Below are positions 50,160-60,893 of a stretch of 64,000 bases of DNA, piece after piece. Origin of the DNA: Wolfiporia cocos (Eukaryota > Basidiomycota > Agaricomycetes > Polyporales > Phaeolaceae); contig JACCLO010000002.1 in NCBI GenBank assembly GCA_029448655.1, positions 1,488,001 through 1,552,000 of the forward strand, in the 5' to 3' direction. A model generated the notes under the pieces. It saw only the letters and a list, made by a program, of their open reading frames with translations. It did not search any database and was not told where the DNA came from. Numbering within the stretch: the first letter of the stretch is position 1; every line of letters starts with the position of its first letter. Both the position numbers and the translations under genes were made by a program.

Positions 50160-51945
50160 ATGTCCGGGCCATCATTACCCACCGCAAAGGCCATTCAGGT
50201 CGACACGCGCGGCGCGCTGATTCTCGACGAAGAGTCACCCGAGGTGCGCATCTAGTCCTCTCGCGCCTCCATGCTCCTGACGCGCGACGCTGCAGACTCG
50301 GGATAGCCGGGGCATCTACCTACCAAACTACATCGAGCCCGTCTCGCACATCGCCGTGGACGTGAGATCTGCACGCCTCGCCGCTCCCCTCACGCTGATC
50401 GTCGCATCTAGATAGGGGGCTCGCTCGCGAAGGTCGTCTACTTCACGCGCTCGCCAGACCCGCCAAAGTCCCCGTCCATAGCCGCCACACGCGGCTCGAG
50501 CTCCGTCAGCGACCTCTCCTCGCCCTCCTCGCCCTCCCCGAGCCCCTCGCACAAGGACACCCCCGTCTCCGGCTCCCCGCCGCTCGGGAGCCGCACCGCC
50601 TCGCGCCTGAACGGCGCGCTCACGCCCGCGGTGCTCGAGAACGGGCACGCGGGGCCCTCGGCGGCGTGCGAGCACCCGCTCCTCGAGCCGCGCCACCTGC
50701 ACGAGTCGCTCCTGCGGCGCGTGTCGGTGCAACACTTCCCAGGCGGGCAGCTCAACTTTGAGCGGTTCGAGACGGAGCGCGTCGACGACTGCGTCGCGTT
50801 CATCACGCGCCTCATCGAGCACAGCGCGGCGCTGAACGGCGTGCCGCTCGCGGAGATGCGCCGCGGCGTGAAGATCATGGCGACCGGCGGCGGCGCGCAC
50901 CGGTTCTACGAGCTGTTCGGGCGCGAGCTCCACGTCGAGGTGCGCCGCGAGGACGAGATGGAGTGCCTCATCGAGGGCCTCAAGTTCATCACGCTCATCC
51001 CCGACGAGGTGTACTACTTCTCGGACGAGCTCATCGACGCGGTGTCGCATCCGCCGCCTGCGGGCCAGCTCGAGCGGCCGAGCCCGGACCCGCCAAAGTA
51101 CGCGGTCACATTCGAGGCGCATCCGACCCCGCAGCTGCCGTGTCTGTTGGTGAACATCGGCTCCGGGGTGTCGATCATCAAGGTCGATGAGGACGGGTCG
51201 TTCGAACGAGTGAGCGGGACGAGCTTGGGTGGTGGGACGCTGTGGGGTCTGCTGAGCCTGTTGACACCTGCCACAACGTTTGATGGTGAGTCCGCTGCCG
51301 GATCTGATCATGATTGAGTCATAGATATGGGATCACAGAGATTCTCGAGCTTTCTGAAAGGGGCGACAATTCGCAGGTGGATATGCTTGTTGGAGACATC
51401 TACGGACAAGACTACTCCAAACTGGGTCTGAAGTCGACGATGATCGCGAGTTCGTTTGGCAAAGTGTTCAAGAACCGGGGTCAGAAGGGCACCTTCACGC
51501 CGGAGGATATTAGCAAAAGCTTGTTATACGCGGTCTCCAACAACATTGGACAGATAGCGTGCGTCATGTGTTCAGCGTTCTGCCAACGCTGACGGGGGCT
51601 GACGGCAGGTATATGAATGCGGAGAAGTACAACCTGGATCGCATCTACTTTGGGGGGTTCTATATCCGGGGTGCGTCACGGCCCCACTGCTATAAATCGG
51701 GCGCGGCATCTGACCAGGCGCGTTATGGTGCACAGGCCATGCGGCGACTATCAGCACGCTCTCGTACGCTATCAGGTTCTGGAGCAAGGGCACCAAGCGC
51801 GCACTCTTCCTGCGACACGAGGGGTTCCTGTGAGTCTGCGTTCGCCATGGATATCGGGATGTCAGTGGGCTGACCGGCGACCAGGGGCTCGATTGGGGCG
51901 TGGATCAAGAACATTGGGGAGGAGCAGGACGAGCTGGTCTCATGA
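50160..51945 (+). CDS. CAB1: Pantothenate kinase, eukaryotic type II
   Basis: First and rate-setting step of CoA synthesis: phosphorylation of pantothenate. It starts MSGPSLPTAKAIQVDTRGAL, ILDEESPE, then after an intron GIYLPNYIEPVSHIAVD and IGGSLAKVVYFTR (the DIGGSLAK nucleotide-binding loop, about 50388-50450). A Ser/Pro-rich insert follows (about 50455-50640). The core continues LNFERFETERVDDCVAFITR, KIMATGGGAHRFYELFGREL, YAVTFEAHPTPQLPCLLVNI, GSGVSIIKVDEDGSFERVSG and TSLGGGTLWGLLSLLT. C-terminal exons give DMLVGDIYGQDYSKLGLKST, DISKSLLYAVSNNIGQIAYM, IYFGGFYIRGH, TLSYAIRFWSKGTKRALFLR and LGSIGAWIKN, ending QDELVS (TGA 51943-51945). Feedback by acyl-CoA is known for the family; nothing in the sequence shows local control. 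Confidence 0.94.
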
Positions 51946-52763
51946 TGCGTCCGGCAGGGTCCTGTTGGCCGGGGACCGGGCACTGTCTGGCTGTTGCTAT
52001 ACGGGACAATTACGGCTAGGCGCCATGTACAGTATCATGCATCGTACACTACAGCTCAGCGGGGCGGCCTGCTTCGTGTGTATTTCCATGCGACAGGGTG
52101 TCAAGGGAAGTGGCTGTTCGGATCGCTTGCACGGATGGAGTGGCTGGACGTCCGAGGAATAGCCACTGCCTGACTACCGTGATGAGAAGCGAGGTGAATA
52201 TGAGCAGCGACAGTGACTGATGCAGCGTCATCGAGATGGGCTGATACTCGAGATCACATCAGATCGCTTACTTTCACTTCTCGACGCCGAACGGCATAGC
52301 TTCAATTAGCTCATCGCATTTGGAACAAGACCACAGACATTCCCCGGTAGGCGGATATACAGCGCGCTTGCATCGCAGTGATAAGCAGCAGAAGCTGTTT
52401 CGCGTGCGAGGCGCCCATAATTGAGCGGCACGTGCAAGACCATCGGATGATATATGAACGCACCGGCACAGCTTTTTGAATCAGCCTTGTCCCGCCGCTG
52501 CGAGCAGTGAGCTCGCAGTGAGAATGCATGGTCCAGGAGTGGGTATGCTGGGCCGGAGACGCACCTGGTTTTCGCCGGGCGGATGAAGAGAATGGACGGC
52601 CGACACCGGGATTGGCTGTGATGCCATTTCGGACGCGTGGGACATTTGCTCAACTCGGATGGCTGCTGTATAAGTGTCCACCTGCTTAATTTTCTCCTTA
52701 AAGAGCCGAACTGCCTCCCCTATAGCCTCTGACTGCCAATCTCCCTCTCCCATCTCCCTCGCC
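51946..52763. promoter_or_regulatory. Long upstream region of the homeodomain gene
   Basis: About 820 bases without a supported gene, longer than most gaps in the dense part of the window. The last 60 bases before the ATG are C/T-rich (CTCCCCTATAG...CTCCCTCTCC), suggesting a core promoter. Minus-strand ORFs have no motif. Long upstream regions are common for regulatory genes. Confidence 0.4.
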
Positions 52764-54877
52764 ATGCTGCCCCAGCTGACTGCCTGGTCCAGGCACTCGT
52801 CTCCCTCTGCCTCCACCCCGTCGACGACTTCCTCCGTTAAACGATCCTCATCTAAGATGGGCCCGAGCAGTTCCCAGGAGCGATCGGACCAGCCCAAGAA
52901 GCCCCGCCATCGCCATTCGGCTGTGCAGCTCGCTGCCCTCAACGCCCTTTACGACAAAAACGAGCACCCCTCCCTCGAGGAGCGCACCTCATTAGCAGAG
53001 CGTCTTGGCATGTAAGTGCTTCCCGTCTGCCGCCCGCTGCGCCGCTCACCGTCTGCCAGGGAGACCAAGACGGTCAACTCGTGGTTCCAGAACAAGCGTG
53101 CGTCGTCCAAGAAGAGGCATGCCAAGACCTCGTCCGCAGTGTCGACGGCGCCGACAAGCCCGGGCTCCGCTCCGCTCGCAAAGGCGCAACCGTCGCACTC
53201 GTCGTCCGTCGAGCTGCCGCCGATCTCGGCGCTGCTCGCGCAGGTCCCGGCGGGCATGCCGCCCCTGTCTCTGCACGAGTACGACGAGTACTCGGACGAC
53301 GAGCACCTGCACAGACTGGCGACGCCGAACCCAGCGTCGCTCGCATTCTATGCGACGCCCCACAAGCAGCTGCCCGACGCCGAGCTCGGCCCGTCGCGCA
53401 AGGCGCGGTCGCGGCCGTCGGCGGTGCAGACGGAGGAGCTGCGCAAGGTGTACGACGCAAACCCGCACCCGACGAAGGAGGAGCGCGAGCAGCTGGGGAT
53501 GCGCATCGGAATGTGAGTAGGGTCGACACGGTTCCTTCCACGCCATTCTGCATTCTGTGCCCCTTTATGGGCGTCTACTCTATTTTTTGCATCAGTTTTG
53601 ATCGCTGTTACTGATCATGGTCTGATTTCCTTTCCAGGCGGTATCAATCTGTCACAAATTGGTTCCAGAATCAACGCAGCATCGCAAAGAAGCGCAGGGA
53701 AGACGAAGACGCCCACTTTGTTGCTGCCCCCGTCCCGCTCGCACATTCCCCGCCCGCGCTCTCCAGGCCCCGCACCTTCTCCCCCTTCCCTCCCGCCCTC
53801 GGCGCCGCACACCCCTCGCTCGCCGTCCCGCCCGCCACCCAGCACCCGTCTCTCGCCTTCCCGCTCGTCCACCACGCCCTGCCCGTGTCCGCGCCCCGTG
53901 CGCGGCGCTCATCGAGTGTAGGCCCCAGCCGCCCTCACAGCCACGGCGTGAGCCGCTCGTCCTCGCGACCTGTATCTCCCCGTGTCTTGCCATATCAGAC
54001 GCCCTCTGAGCGCTCGCATGCATCCCGTGGGTCTGCGCGACCCCGCCGCACTCGCCCCGAGCCGCATCAGCTCGATGCGCTCAAGAAGCTCTTCAGACGC
54101 ACGGCGACGCCGAGTATCGAGGAGCGGGGCGCGCTCGCGCTCGAGATCGGCATGGACGTCGGCAAGGTGACGAACTGGTTCCGCAACCTGCGGCAGACGG
54201 CGCGCAAGCGGGCGCGCTCGCGCGGCCTGAATCCCGACGGCGAGGAGGACGAGCTCGAGGAGGGCGAGCTCGTCGAGGGCGCGCACGACGTGGATATGGA
54301 CGTCGACGCGGACGACGTGAGCCTCGCGACGAACAACCACTCGCGGAGCGTCTCGCGCTCGGCGACGCCGGTGCACTCGCTCGCCTCGTCCGGCCCGTCG
54401 CCGGTCATGAACCCGCACTTCCCGCCCCCGCCCCCGCCGTACTCGCTCGACGACGCGGACGCGCCGCAGCAGCGGCCGTTCCGCGGGGAGTTTCGCGGGC
54501 GGGCGTCCGCCTCGCCGTATGCGCGCGCGCGCCAGGGCGCGCCGCGCACGGTGTACGACGCGTACGCGCGCGGCCGCCACCAGATCGCCGTGCTGCACGA
54601 GATGCAGTCGTCGAACTCGTCGCTCGGGCGGCACTCGGACGGCGAGGCGTATGCGTATGCGGACGCGGACTCGCACAACGGGAGCGAGGAGGACGCGCAG
54701 GAGGCGCTGACGCCGAGCCCCGTGTCCTCTCCGCCGCCGTCGGTGAGCGTCGAGATCGCGCACGAGGCGGAGAAGCCCGGCGAGCGCAAGCCCGCCGTCA
54801 AGGCGCGGCTCGGCACGGGAGTCAAGGTCGAGGACGCGCTGCTGCTTCTCAGCTTCCACCACACTGTTGCCCATTAA
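52764..54877 (+). CDS. Triple-homeodomain transcription factor
   Basis: Putative nuclear regulator with three complete non-TALE homeodomains. HD1 (about 52895-53125): RHRHSAVQLAALNALYDKNE, HPSLEERTSLAERLGM, intron, ETKTVNSWFQNKRASSKKR. HD2 (about 53395-53695): RSRPSAVQTEELRKVYDANP, HPTKEEREQLGMRIGM, intron, RYQSVTNWFQNQRSIAKKR. HD3 (about 54035-54215): RRTRPEPHQLDALKKLFRRT, ATPSIEERGALALEIGMDVG, KVTNWFRNLRQTARKR. All three keep the WFxN core of the recognition helix, followed by Arg. The rest is Ser/Pro/Ala-rich, with an acidic segment (EEDELEEGELVE, about 54240-54280) that could activate transcription. Two introns split the Met codon (AT/G) at the same place in HD1 and HD2; HD3 has none. ATG 52764 chosen; 52857 is an alternative. 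Not an HD1/HD2 mating pair: no partner gene or MIP flank is seen. Targets unknown. Confidence 0.88.
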
Positions 54878-55768
54878 GGCCATCAGTCAAAATGAACGAA
54901 GACGGCGGAGAAGATCAGATTAATTGTGAGTGACATTTTCGGCTCGTGGATCGGTGTGCGGTTGCTGAGTAGGCTCGTCGTCGCGCAGATCCGGTGTATA
55001 ATGAACAAGGACGCTTTGCCTGCACACTAGTACCTAATTTGTTCTTGCACTGTCGCCATACACGCCGCTGCGTCCACCGCCGCCGCCGCCGCCGCCGACG
55101 GTGTCTCCTGTCCGCACAGCCCGCATACATCCGCTATCCCGGTCGCATTGAGCTCCCACTTTTATCGCTATCTATCGTTCTGTCCTTTGTACTTTCGCAC
55201 TTCTATGCCCCATCGCCTGCGCGCCCTTCATCACGTTTCGTCTGCATCGCCCCACATTCGCACTTCCCGTTCGACGACGACTGCAAGCAAAGTATCATAC
55301 ATTCGCCTTGTTCTGCGACTTCCGTGTAGCCTATACGAGTGCCCTGTGATTGCGACCCCAATGTATGTTTTCCGTGAATAAATCGGTAGATGTAACGCGC
55401 CCCCCTACAGTTGCCCCTCCCCATTCAACTGATCATGAGCCAGATTGAGCCATGTTTAGACAGACCAAGTTCAGCCATGCTTACTCAACCCAAAGCAGCT
55501 CAATCTGACCAAGCCAGTCTCTTCCACCTCACGTACCGTAAAAGACGTGTCTAGCAGATGTGCATCAGGCAAGTCACATTATTGCGTGTGGCATACGATG
55601 ACGACAGCTATTCTAATGGCTCGGCGTCTCCCGGTCATGCCAATGAGCTCATATATACTGCTTTACGCCGCGACTTGTACATGTGTGCTCTTCGACCTCC
55701 ACCACTACCTCCGATATGTATACTACCTCAAACGTCCGCCCATGAGGCTATCCCGGATTCCCACTAAG
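54878..55768. other. 3' flank of the homeodomain gene with a (CCG)n tract
   Basis: This C/T-rich region has no supported gene. A CCG microsatellite of about seven units lies at about 55075-55097. The ORFs here are low-complexity Arg or Ser strings produced by composition. At about 55430-55490 several related 'GAGCCA/CAGCCATG' words occur close together, without a clear repeat unit. Confidence 0.45.
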
Positions 55769-56087
55769 ATGTCACGCAGCAGTATTTGTAGCGATGAGCA
55801 CATTGGTTCCCCGGTGCCAGAACATGTCGACACGGAGAACGACGTCAAGATGCACGATGCTCGCCCACAGCCAAGTGTCTCCAATGCTGGTACGTCCTCA
55901 CTGCAGGCAAATCGTACACGCATAGTATTTGAGCCCAGCAAACAAACTGCCGCAAGGTGAGCGCCCCTGTCTTTGCGATGCTCATGATCCCACATACCAT
56001 GTTATCAGAAACTGCTGTGGTCGTATATGGCTCATCAAGAACCCCGGTGCCCCAATAGTGCATTCCAACAGTATTGGAAGGGTCTAG
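55769..56087 (+). CDS. Small hypothetical protein, two exons
   Basis: Exon 55769-55956 reads MSRSSICSDEHIGSPVPEHV and onward, Ser/Asp-rich and hydrophilic, to a GTGAGC donor. A 52-base intron ends TTATCAG at 56008 and the joined frame stops at TAG 56085-56087, giving about 88 residues. In the next exon a different frame (KLLWSYMAHQEPRC, QQYWKGLGDEIKD) looks more protein-like and has good introns further on (donor near 56105, acceptor near 56153). The two do not join in phase, so the gene may be frameshifted. No domain recognised. It lies at the edge of the repeat-rich region. Confidence 0.3.
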
Positions 56088-56276
56088 GAGATGAAATTAA
56101 GGATGTATGTTCTTGCCTTATGATCACCTCAGTATACTGACGTACATGATTAGAGCTGGAAGACGAAAGCTAAGGGGCTTCCTGTGTCGGTATGTAGTCA
56201 TCGACAGCCTCATGGTCGTGTATATTCACTGAGGTTCATTGCAGCGACATTCGCAGGAAGACGCTGCGGTTCTAGT

Positions 56277-56794
56277 ATGTACTCTGTTACATCGCATCTC
56301 TGACAGACAGTATACGTGCATCAGGAATATGCGCCGTAACAAATCGTGCTACCTCTCGCCTAGTAGGCGGAGCCTGTATGCTAGCGTGTACAGACGTGGA
56401 TTCGCCTGGATGTGCCTGTCTCGAGCGCTCGAGTGTGTATTGTGATTCTGCTTCTTCCCGTGTATACCTGATTCTGTCGCTCACTTTTCCTGCTTAGACA
56501 TGATTCTGTCTGCTTTGTATTCGAGCACATTATAAAAATGCATGTCTACGGCTGATTCAGTATGGATGAGCCTGGCCATCTACAGGTGAGAAGCATCGAC
56601 AACTCACAATAAGCCACAAAACAGAGCTATGGACCGCTGTGGCTCAGCGCTACCGAATATGACTGACGAAATCGGAATGGTCGCATCTTTCCATGCTCTG
56701 CCAGGCGCAGCCAGGTGGAGCCGAGATGTGGAGTAATATGATTCTACTTGGATCAGCTTGACGGCGCTTGACCGTAGTTTTCACCGGAAATTAA
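56277..56794. other. Non-coding stretch before the TIR element
   Basis: No supported gene. The word TGATTCTG recurs three times at about 56445-56510 in an A+T-rich context. Nothing else recognised. Confidence 0.4.
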
Positions 56795-58506
56795 CCCCAG
56801 TGAGAATCCAACGTATTTAAATGTATCCAGATGCATCGGATACATTTGGATATAACGCGAACCATAGACTACATTAGGATACATCGTAGACGCTCACACA
56901 ATGTATCTCATCTACACTAGATGTATCCAAATGTATGTCGGATAACTTTCGAAACATCAAATATATCTGAGTATATCTTCAAGGTTGCATAAGAAGGTCC
57001 AGAGATATACTTCAATGTAGCTCAGTATAGCTCACTACATCAGGATATGTATTCAGATGTAGCCTAATGTACACAAAAGTATTGACATATACTACCCGAA
57101 TGCACCCCAGAAATATACCAATTCCACCCATGCCTGCTCCCTGCCCCCAATCCCTGCTACGGAAAACTGTCAGTTTTCACATGTTCACAGAATTGTATTG
57201 CATTTGCACTAAATGAATGAGTATATTTTGAAGTTATGAGAATATGCACTGTTGGAGGTGCGGGCGCGGCACATGGGTGCAATCTCGTCGCCACGGCGGG
57301 GAACGACCTAAAAGGGAAGGTGGTGGAGTGAGCCCAGGCTGGAAGGTGGTGCAATACGCACCTGATTACGGAAAAGGGGCGCGCAGGGTATATAGTCAAG
57401 GAACAAAAATGTACATACCTTACGCGTTCGCTGAGATCCCATTACATTCGAACTAGAGGAATGCCAGGCAGTATTAATAGCTGAAATAGGCACTGCCTGA
57501 ACTTCAACATGTACCAGTCTGTTCACCACGGCAGTTACAAATCGCAATGGGAACAGTCACGTACTGACTGAATGTAGGTAGACAAGACAAAATTAAATAT
57601 ATAAAAATAATGACTCAAGTACTCATGGGTGGACGTCTACTCACATGTGGTGGTTTGGCTCCTCTCGAAGCCAGAGGGGATGGTGTTGCCCCACCAAGAC
57701 CCAGAGACTAACTATATATGAGAAAAACACAGGGAGAAAACAAGATTGCACCACGCCACAAGCCTGCTTATGTGTAACGAGAAAAATTAAGTTCAAGGGG
57801 CAACAGAGTAGGTGAAGGAACCTAAAACGAAGCTATTAATGGAAGACGACATAGTGACACTAGGTAAGAGTAAGAGTAAGAGCATTGCCATAAAGGGATG
57901 TGGCTACAACACCACAATGCCATAGGAAGACAAGGACTCGGACGGGAACCGTGTTATCGGTGTAGACGCATTCACTGTATTCTTACATAAGAAATGAAAA
58001 CTCAACATGTATGCAATGGCTCTGTTGCCCGAGTGAGCTCGAAACTTGGCATGGCTGCAGTAGGTACCTTTGTGCAGATCTCTCTTCGGGAACTGTTGAT
58101 TGCAGCCACAAAAATATACCTTGTTCCTTTGTTATCAATTTTATATACGGAGGCTCGAAGCATTGTGAGTTGTGATTATTTTGGTAGGGGTATGGAGAGA
58201 TGCGTATACAGTAGTGTGGCGGTATGAAAGTGTAACGACATAAGCATGTGGATCCGAAGCAATCTACGTGGGGATCCTTCATATGTAACTACCTTATGCG
58301 TACGCAACGTTAACACGTTACACAGAGGCCTTATGGTAAGATCTGTCACTCATTGGCACATGTCAATCTGCTCACCAGGTCACATGAGCTGCTGGATACA
58401 TTTCGATTGCGCTGTATACATTTTGATATATTGAACTTTTGTGGATACATTTAGTTATATGAGGATTCATTTGGATATTTTTTAATACATCAGATTTTCA
58501 CTGGGG
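56795..58506. mobile_element. Non-autonomous DNA transposon-like element with terminal inverted repeats
   Basis: The left end CCCCAGTGAGAATC (56795) and the right end, read in reverse complement, CCCCAGTGAAAATC (ending 58506) open inverted repeats that match at 34 of 43 positions without gaps. Subterminal DNA on both sides is rich in the short motif GATACAT/ATGTATC (left about 56815-57080, right about 58395-58490), a pattern common in transposase-binding ends. The 1,712-base interior has no ORF resembling a transposase; its longest frames (about 80 codons) carry no DDE or zinc-finger motif. No matching target-site duplication was found at the exact ends (left flank ...ATTAA, right flank ATCAT...). 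Superfamily cannot be assigned by eye. Confidence 0.65.
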
Positions 58507-59317
58507 ATCATAGCCCGGGGAGGTCACCCCATGGGAATAGTGATGTTAAGCATGCCGATGGCCCTCAGCCAAAAAGCTGCAGATTAGATTGAGCATCAAG
58601 ATCGCCGCCACTCTCAGCCACCGACGCGACCAGACGTTCGCTGGTGTGCCTTGGCCCTGCGGCATTTGTTGTATCTGCAGCTTAATGCACAACTCTGTGA
58701 TTCAATAATATTATGCTATAATGGATAATTCTTCCTTTGCATCTATAGAATGGCCCAATATGATACTGTGCCAAAAAGTCCCCACACATACAGGGGAGTA
58801 TGCATGTGAGCTGGGATATGGATGTGCATACTGATGTGTATGACTCCTGAGGTTAACCACAGGTGGACCTCTTCAGTCCACGGTGTTCGTGTAAAATATG
58901 TATGTGGACACAATTCATATCCTTGTGACCGGGTTGATCAGCCAGTTGAGATGTCTATATAATTGTCAAACAGATGCCGACTGAATCTCATGGAGCAATG
59001 TAGATATACCAGATGCCAACGGACTCCTACTAGTAGCTTATTGGGTCAGTCTTGGGTCTGTGGGGGTACCTAGCCCCTTAGGCCTCATCACCCACTTGGT
59101 ATGCTGAAATCTTCATGGCATGGCCTATGACCTGCCTACTATCTCTAGCACCACAGATGATCCAGGGAGCTCTGGTGCGTGGACACACCTCCTCCTCTCC
59201 GGCGCTTGTTCTTTTATGAGGGACTTCAGTCACTGAGATTAATTTAGCAACTGCGCTTTGTTAGCGCTATGCAGTTCCCAACCACCCCATTATAAATCTC
59301 TTCACCTCATGCTTACA
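58507..59317. other. Repeat-region spacer with an inverted repeat
   Basis: No gene. AAGCTGCAGAT at 58574-58584 recurs as its exact reverse complement at 58673-58683, enclosing 88 bases that are more G+C rich than their surroundings. It may be a small hairpin or element fragment. The remainder shows nothing. Confidence 0.35.
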
Positions 59318-59515
59318 GATTGGTAAAGTGGTCTTGACATAGTAGCAGTTTCATAGGTACTGTGGTAGGACTTAGAAAACTCAGTGATGTACATAAACTT
59401 GAGTAGGAACAGTTGAAGCCTTCAGCTTGACCTTGTTGTAATACAAGAGTCTTATACTCACTCTCAAAGCTTGTGTGCAAGCCTCAGCAAATATTATCTC
59501 AAGCTCACCTCATGA
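59318..59515 (+). repeat. Dispersed repeat, copy A (inverted partner at 62660-62855)
   Basis: About 195 bases are similar to the reverse complement of 62660-62855. Best-conserved core: CAGCTTGACCTTGTTGTAAT, then CTCTCAAA-CTTGTGT and CTCAGCAAATAT. Identity looks like roughly 70-80 percent by eye, with small gaps. It lies upstream of, and in the same direction as, the gag remnant, so it may be an LTR piece. Confidence 0.5.
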
Positions 59516-59889
59516 AGTCTAATGACTAAGAGGCATTGCCATTATATCCTCACAATCAGTCAATATCGAATTGGTGATTATTCAACCCTCATGAAGGACT
59601 CACAATCCTAGGGGTTTAGTAATTAAACAGTGATTGTTATATCCAACCCGTAACAGAAGGTCGAGCTCTACACATTCCACTCACTGAAGTGTAGATCTAT
59701 GCCAATCAATGCTGATTATCCGAACAAGTTAATTGAGCTACTCCCAGAGACCCTTCGACAAGACTATTACCACAATTGATACAAGTGGAGAGACACCCAG
59801 CTCACGTTCTTCAACACCCAAGGAATCCTTGTCTATTCAAACTGAGACAGGAACAGGTGGGAAAGCGCCCTCCTCCAGAATATAGAAAA

Positions 59890-60340
59890 CACCTGGATTA
59901 TGAACAAGAATGCTTTTGAACAGTTTGGACAGCTACCTATGTCCACTATGCAAACAATTGCACAAACAATTAATGTTGCAAGAACTCTGACTGATGGGTC
60001 AATGGATAGTATGCAACAGACCGCCTTGGGAGGAGGAGGAAGTGGAATGCTTGGTACTGGCAGCAATAGTACGAGCACGGGGACAGTTGGGGAGGACAAC
60101 CTGCCAGATAACCAGGAAACCCATTCATGTCCAGTCTAGTCAAGATCAAAGAACCAGACATTTTCAAAGGAGAAAGAGATCAACTTGACAGATTCATGTA
60201 CAACTGCTCAATGCATTTTATAATGTATCAGCAATATTTCCAGAACAATGAACAAAGGATCATATTCATCCTGTCGTATTTTTCAAACAAAGGACACACT
60301 GGACAATGGAAGCAGAACTACTTCTACACCCACATGGTGT
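59890..60340 (+). pseudogene. Ty3/Gypsy-like gag remnant
   Basis: Two adjoining frames are involved. The first reads FEQFGQLPMSTMQTIAQTIN and a Gly/Ser/Thr-rich linker. The second reads VKIKEPDIFKGERDQLDRFM, YNCSMHFIMYQQYFQNNEQR, IIFILSYFSNKGHTGQWKQN. The pattern [KP]-x-F-x-G-x-[RE]-x-x-L-x-x-[FW]...F...[DE]-x-x-[KR]-I-x-[FY]-x-[LI]-S-[YF] is that of Gypsy Gag capsid domains. It is broken: a frame change near 60120, in-frame stops upstream, and similarity ends near 60340 where an opposite-strand ORF begins to overlap. No pol (RT, RNase H, integrase) was found downstream. Confidence 0.6.
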
Positions 60341-60893
60341 TACGGACCAGCACGGATATTCCTTTTTCTGTTCTGACGAACTGACCACCGGTCGAATATT
60401 GGCAGAGGACTTTGTGTTCAACTGTGTCAAAGTTTTGTTCACATAGGTATGCCCCTATTTTCCCCACAGCTTTGAGGATTAACCTCATGTTCTTCCTTGT
60501 GAGGTCCCCAAGAATGGCTGTATGGTGCCATCCCAAGAAGACATTGTCTAAGTACTCCATGTGATCAACTACCTCCCAGCACTCATCATCCTTGAGTTCT
60601 GACCATTTCTGCTGCATTACATTATAGACTTCCTGCAGGACCATTGTGACCACTTCCACCTTGTTATAGGCATTCACAGCTGTGTTATATAGATCCTCTG
60701 TGCAGTAGACATCCTCTGGTTGAATGTGATGGGGGATGTCGGAGCAGAAGTTGGTCCATTTTGAGTCCTCAATATGCTTGAGTTGTGTGAAATGGTTGCA
60801 AATAATTTGTGCATGTTTCACCATGATCTCTTCTTGCAACTTTGGGACCTGGACTTCTGCCTTTGTTAGTTTGGCTTGTGGGGAGGATGTCAC
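60324..60893 (-). CDS. Intact 189-codon orphan ORF in the repeat region
   Basis: An uninterrupted minus-strand ORF begins MTSSPQAKLTKAEVQVPKLQ and ends VRTEKGISVLVRNTMWV. It is Lys/Glu/His-rich and helical in character (AYNKVEVVTMVLQEVYNVMQ, QKWSELKDDECWEVVDHMEY). Length without a stop in A+T-rich DNA argues that it was recently coding. No domain is recognised. Its 3' end overlaps the gag remnant by about 20-60 bases, so it probably belongs to an element inserted into or joined with the retrotransposon copy. It could be a retroelement accessory or gag-type protein. Confidence 0.4.
   Translation of the reverse strand: MTSSPQAKLTKAEVQVPKLQEEIMVKHAQIICNHFTQLKHIEDSKWTNFCSDIPHHIQPEDVYCTEDLYNTAVNAYNKVEVVTMVLQEVYNVMQQKWSELKDDECWEVVDHMEYLDNVFLGWHHTAILGDLTRKNMRLILKAVGKIGAYLCEQNFDTVEHKVLCQYSTGGQFVRTEKGISVLVRNTMWV

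Noticed and set aside
50328..51311. 327-codon minus-strand ORF over pantothenate kinase
   Set aside because: It mirrors the kinase coding strand and has no motif of its own.
52764..54877. Mating-type A (HD) locus
   Set aside because: The A locus has a divergent HD1/HD2 pair near MIP. Here one gene carries three homeodomains and no MIP or partner is present.
53046..54883. Several very long minus-strand ORFs (166, 324 and 265 codons) across the homeodomain gene
   Set aside because: They are Arg/Val-rich shadows produced by high G+C. The + strand has homeodomain motifs and splice sites.
57157..57399. 80-codon minus ORF inside the TIR element as a possible transposase
   Set aside because: No DDE, zinc finger or helix-turn-helix pattern, and too short.
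57863..57881. GTAAGA triplication as part of a CRISPR-like or telomeric array
   Set aside because: It is three copies of a hexamer with no spacers; a simple microsatellite. CRISPR arrays are not expected in a fungal nuclear genome.
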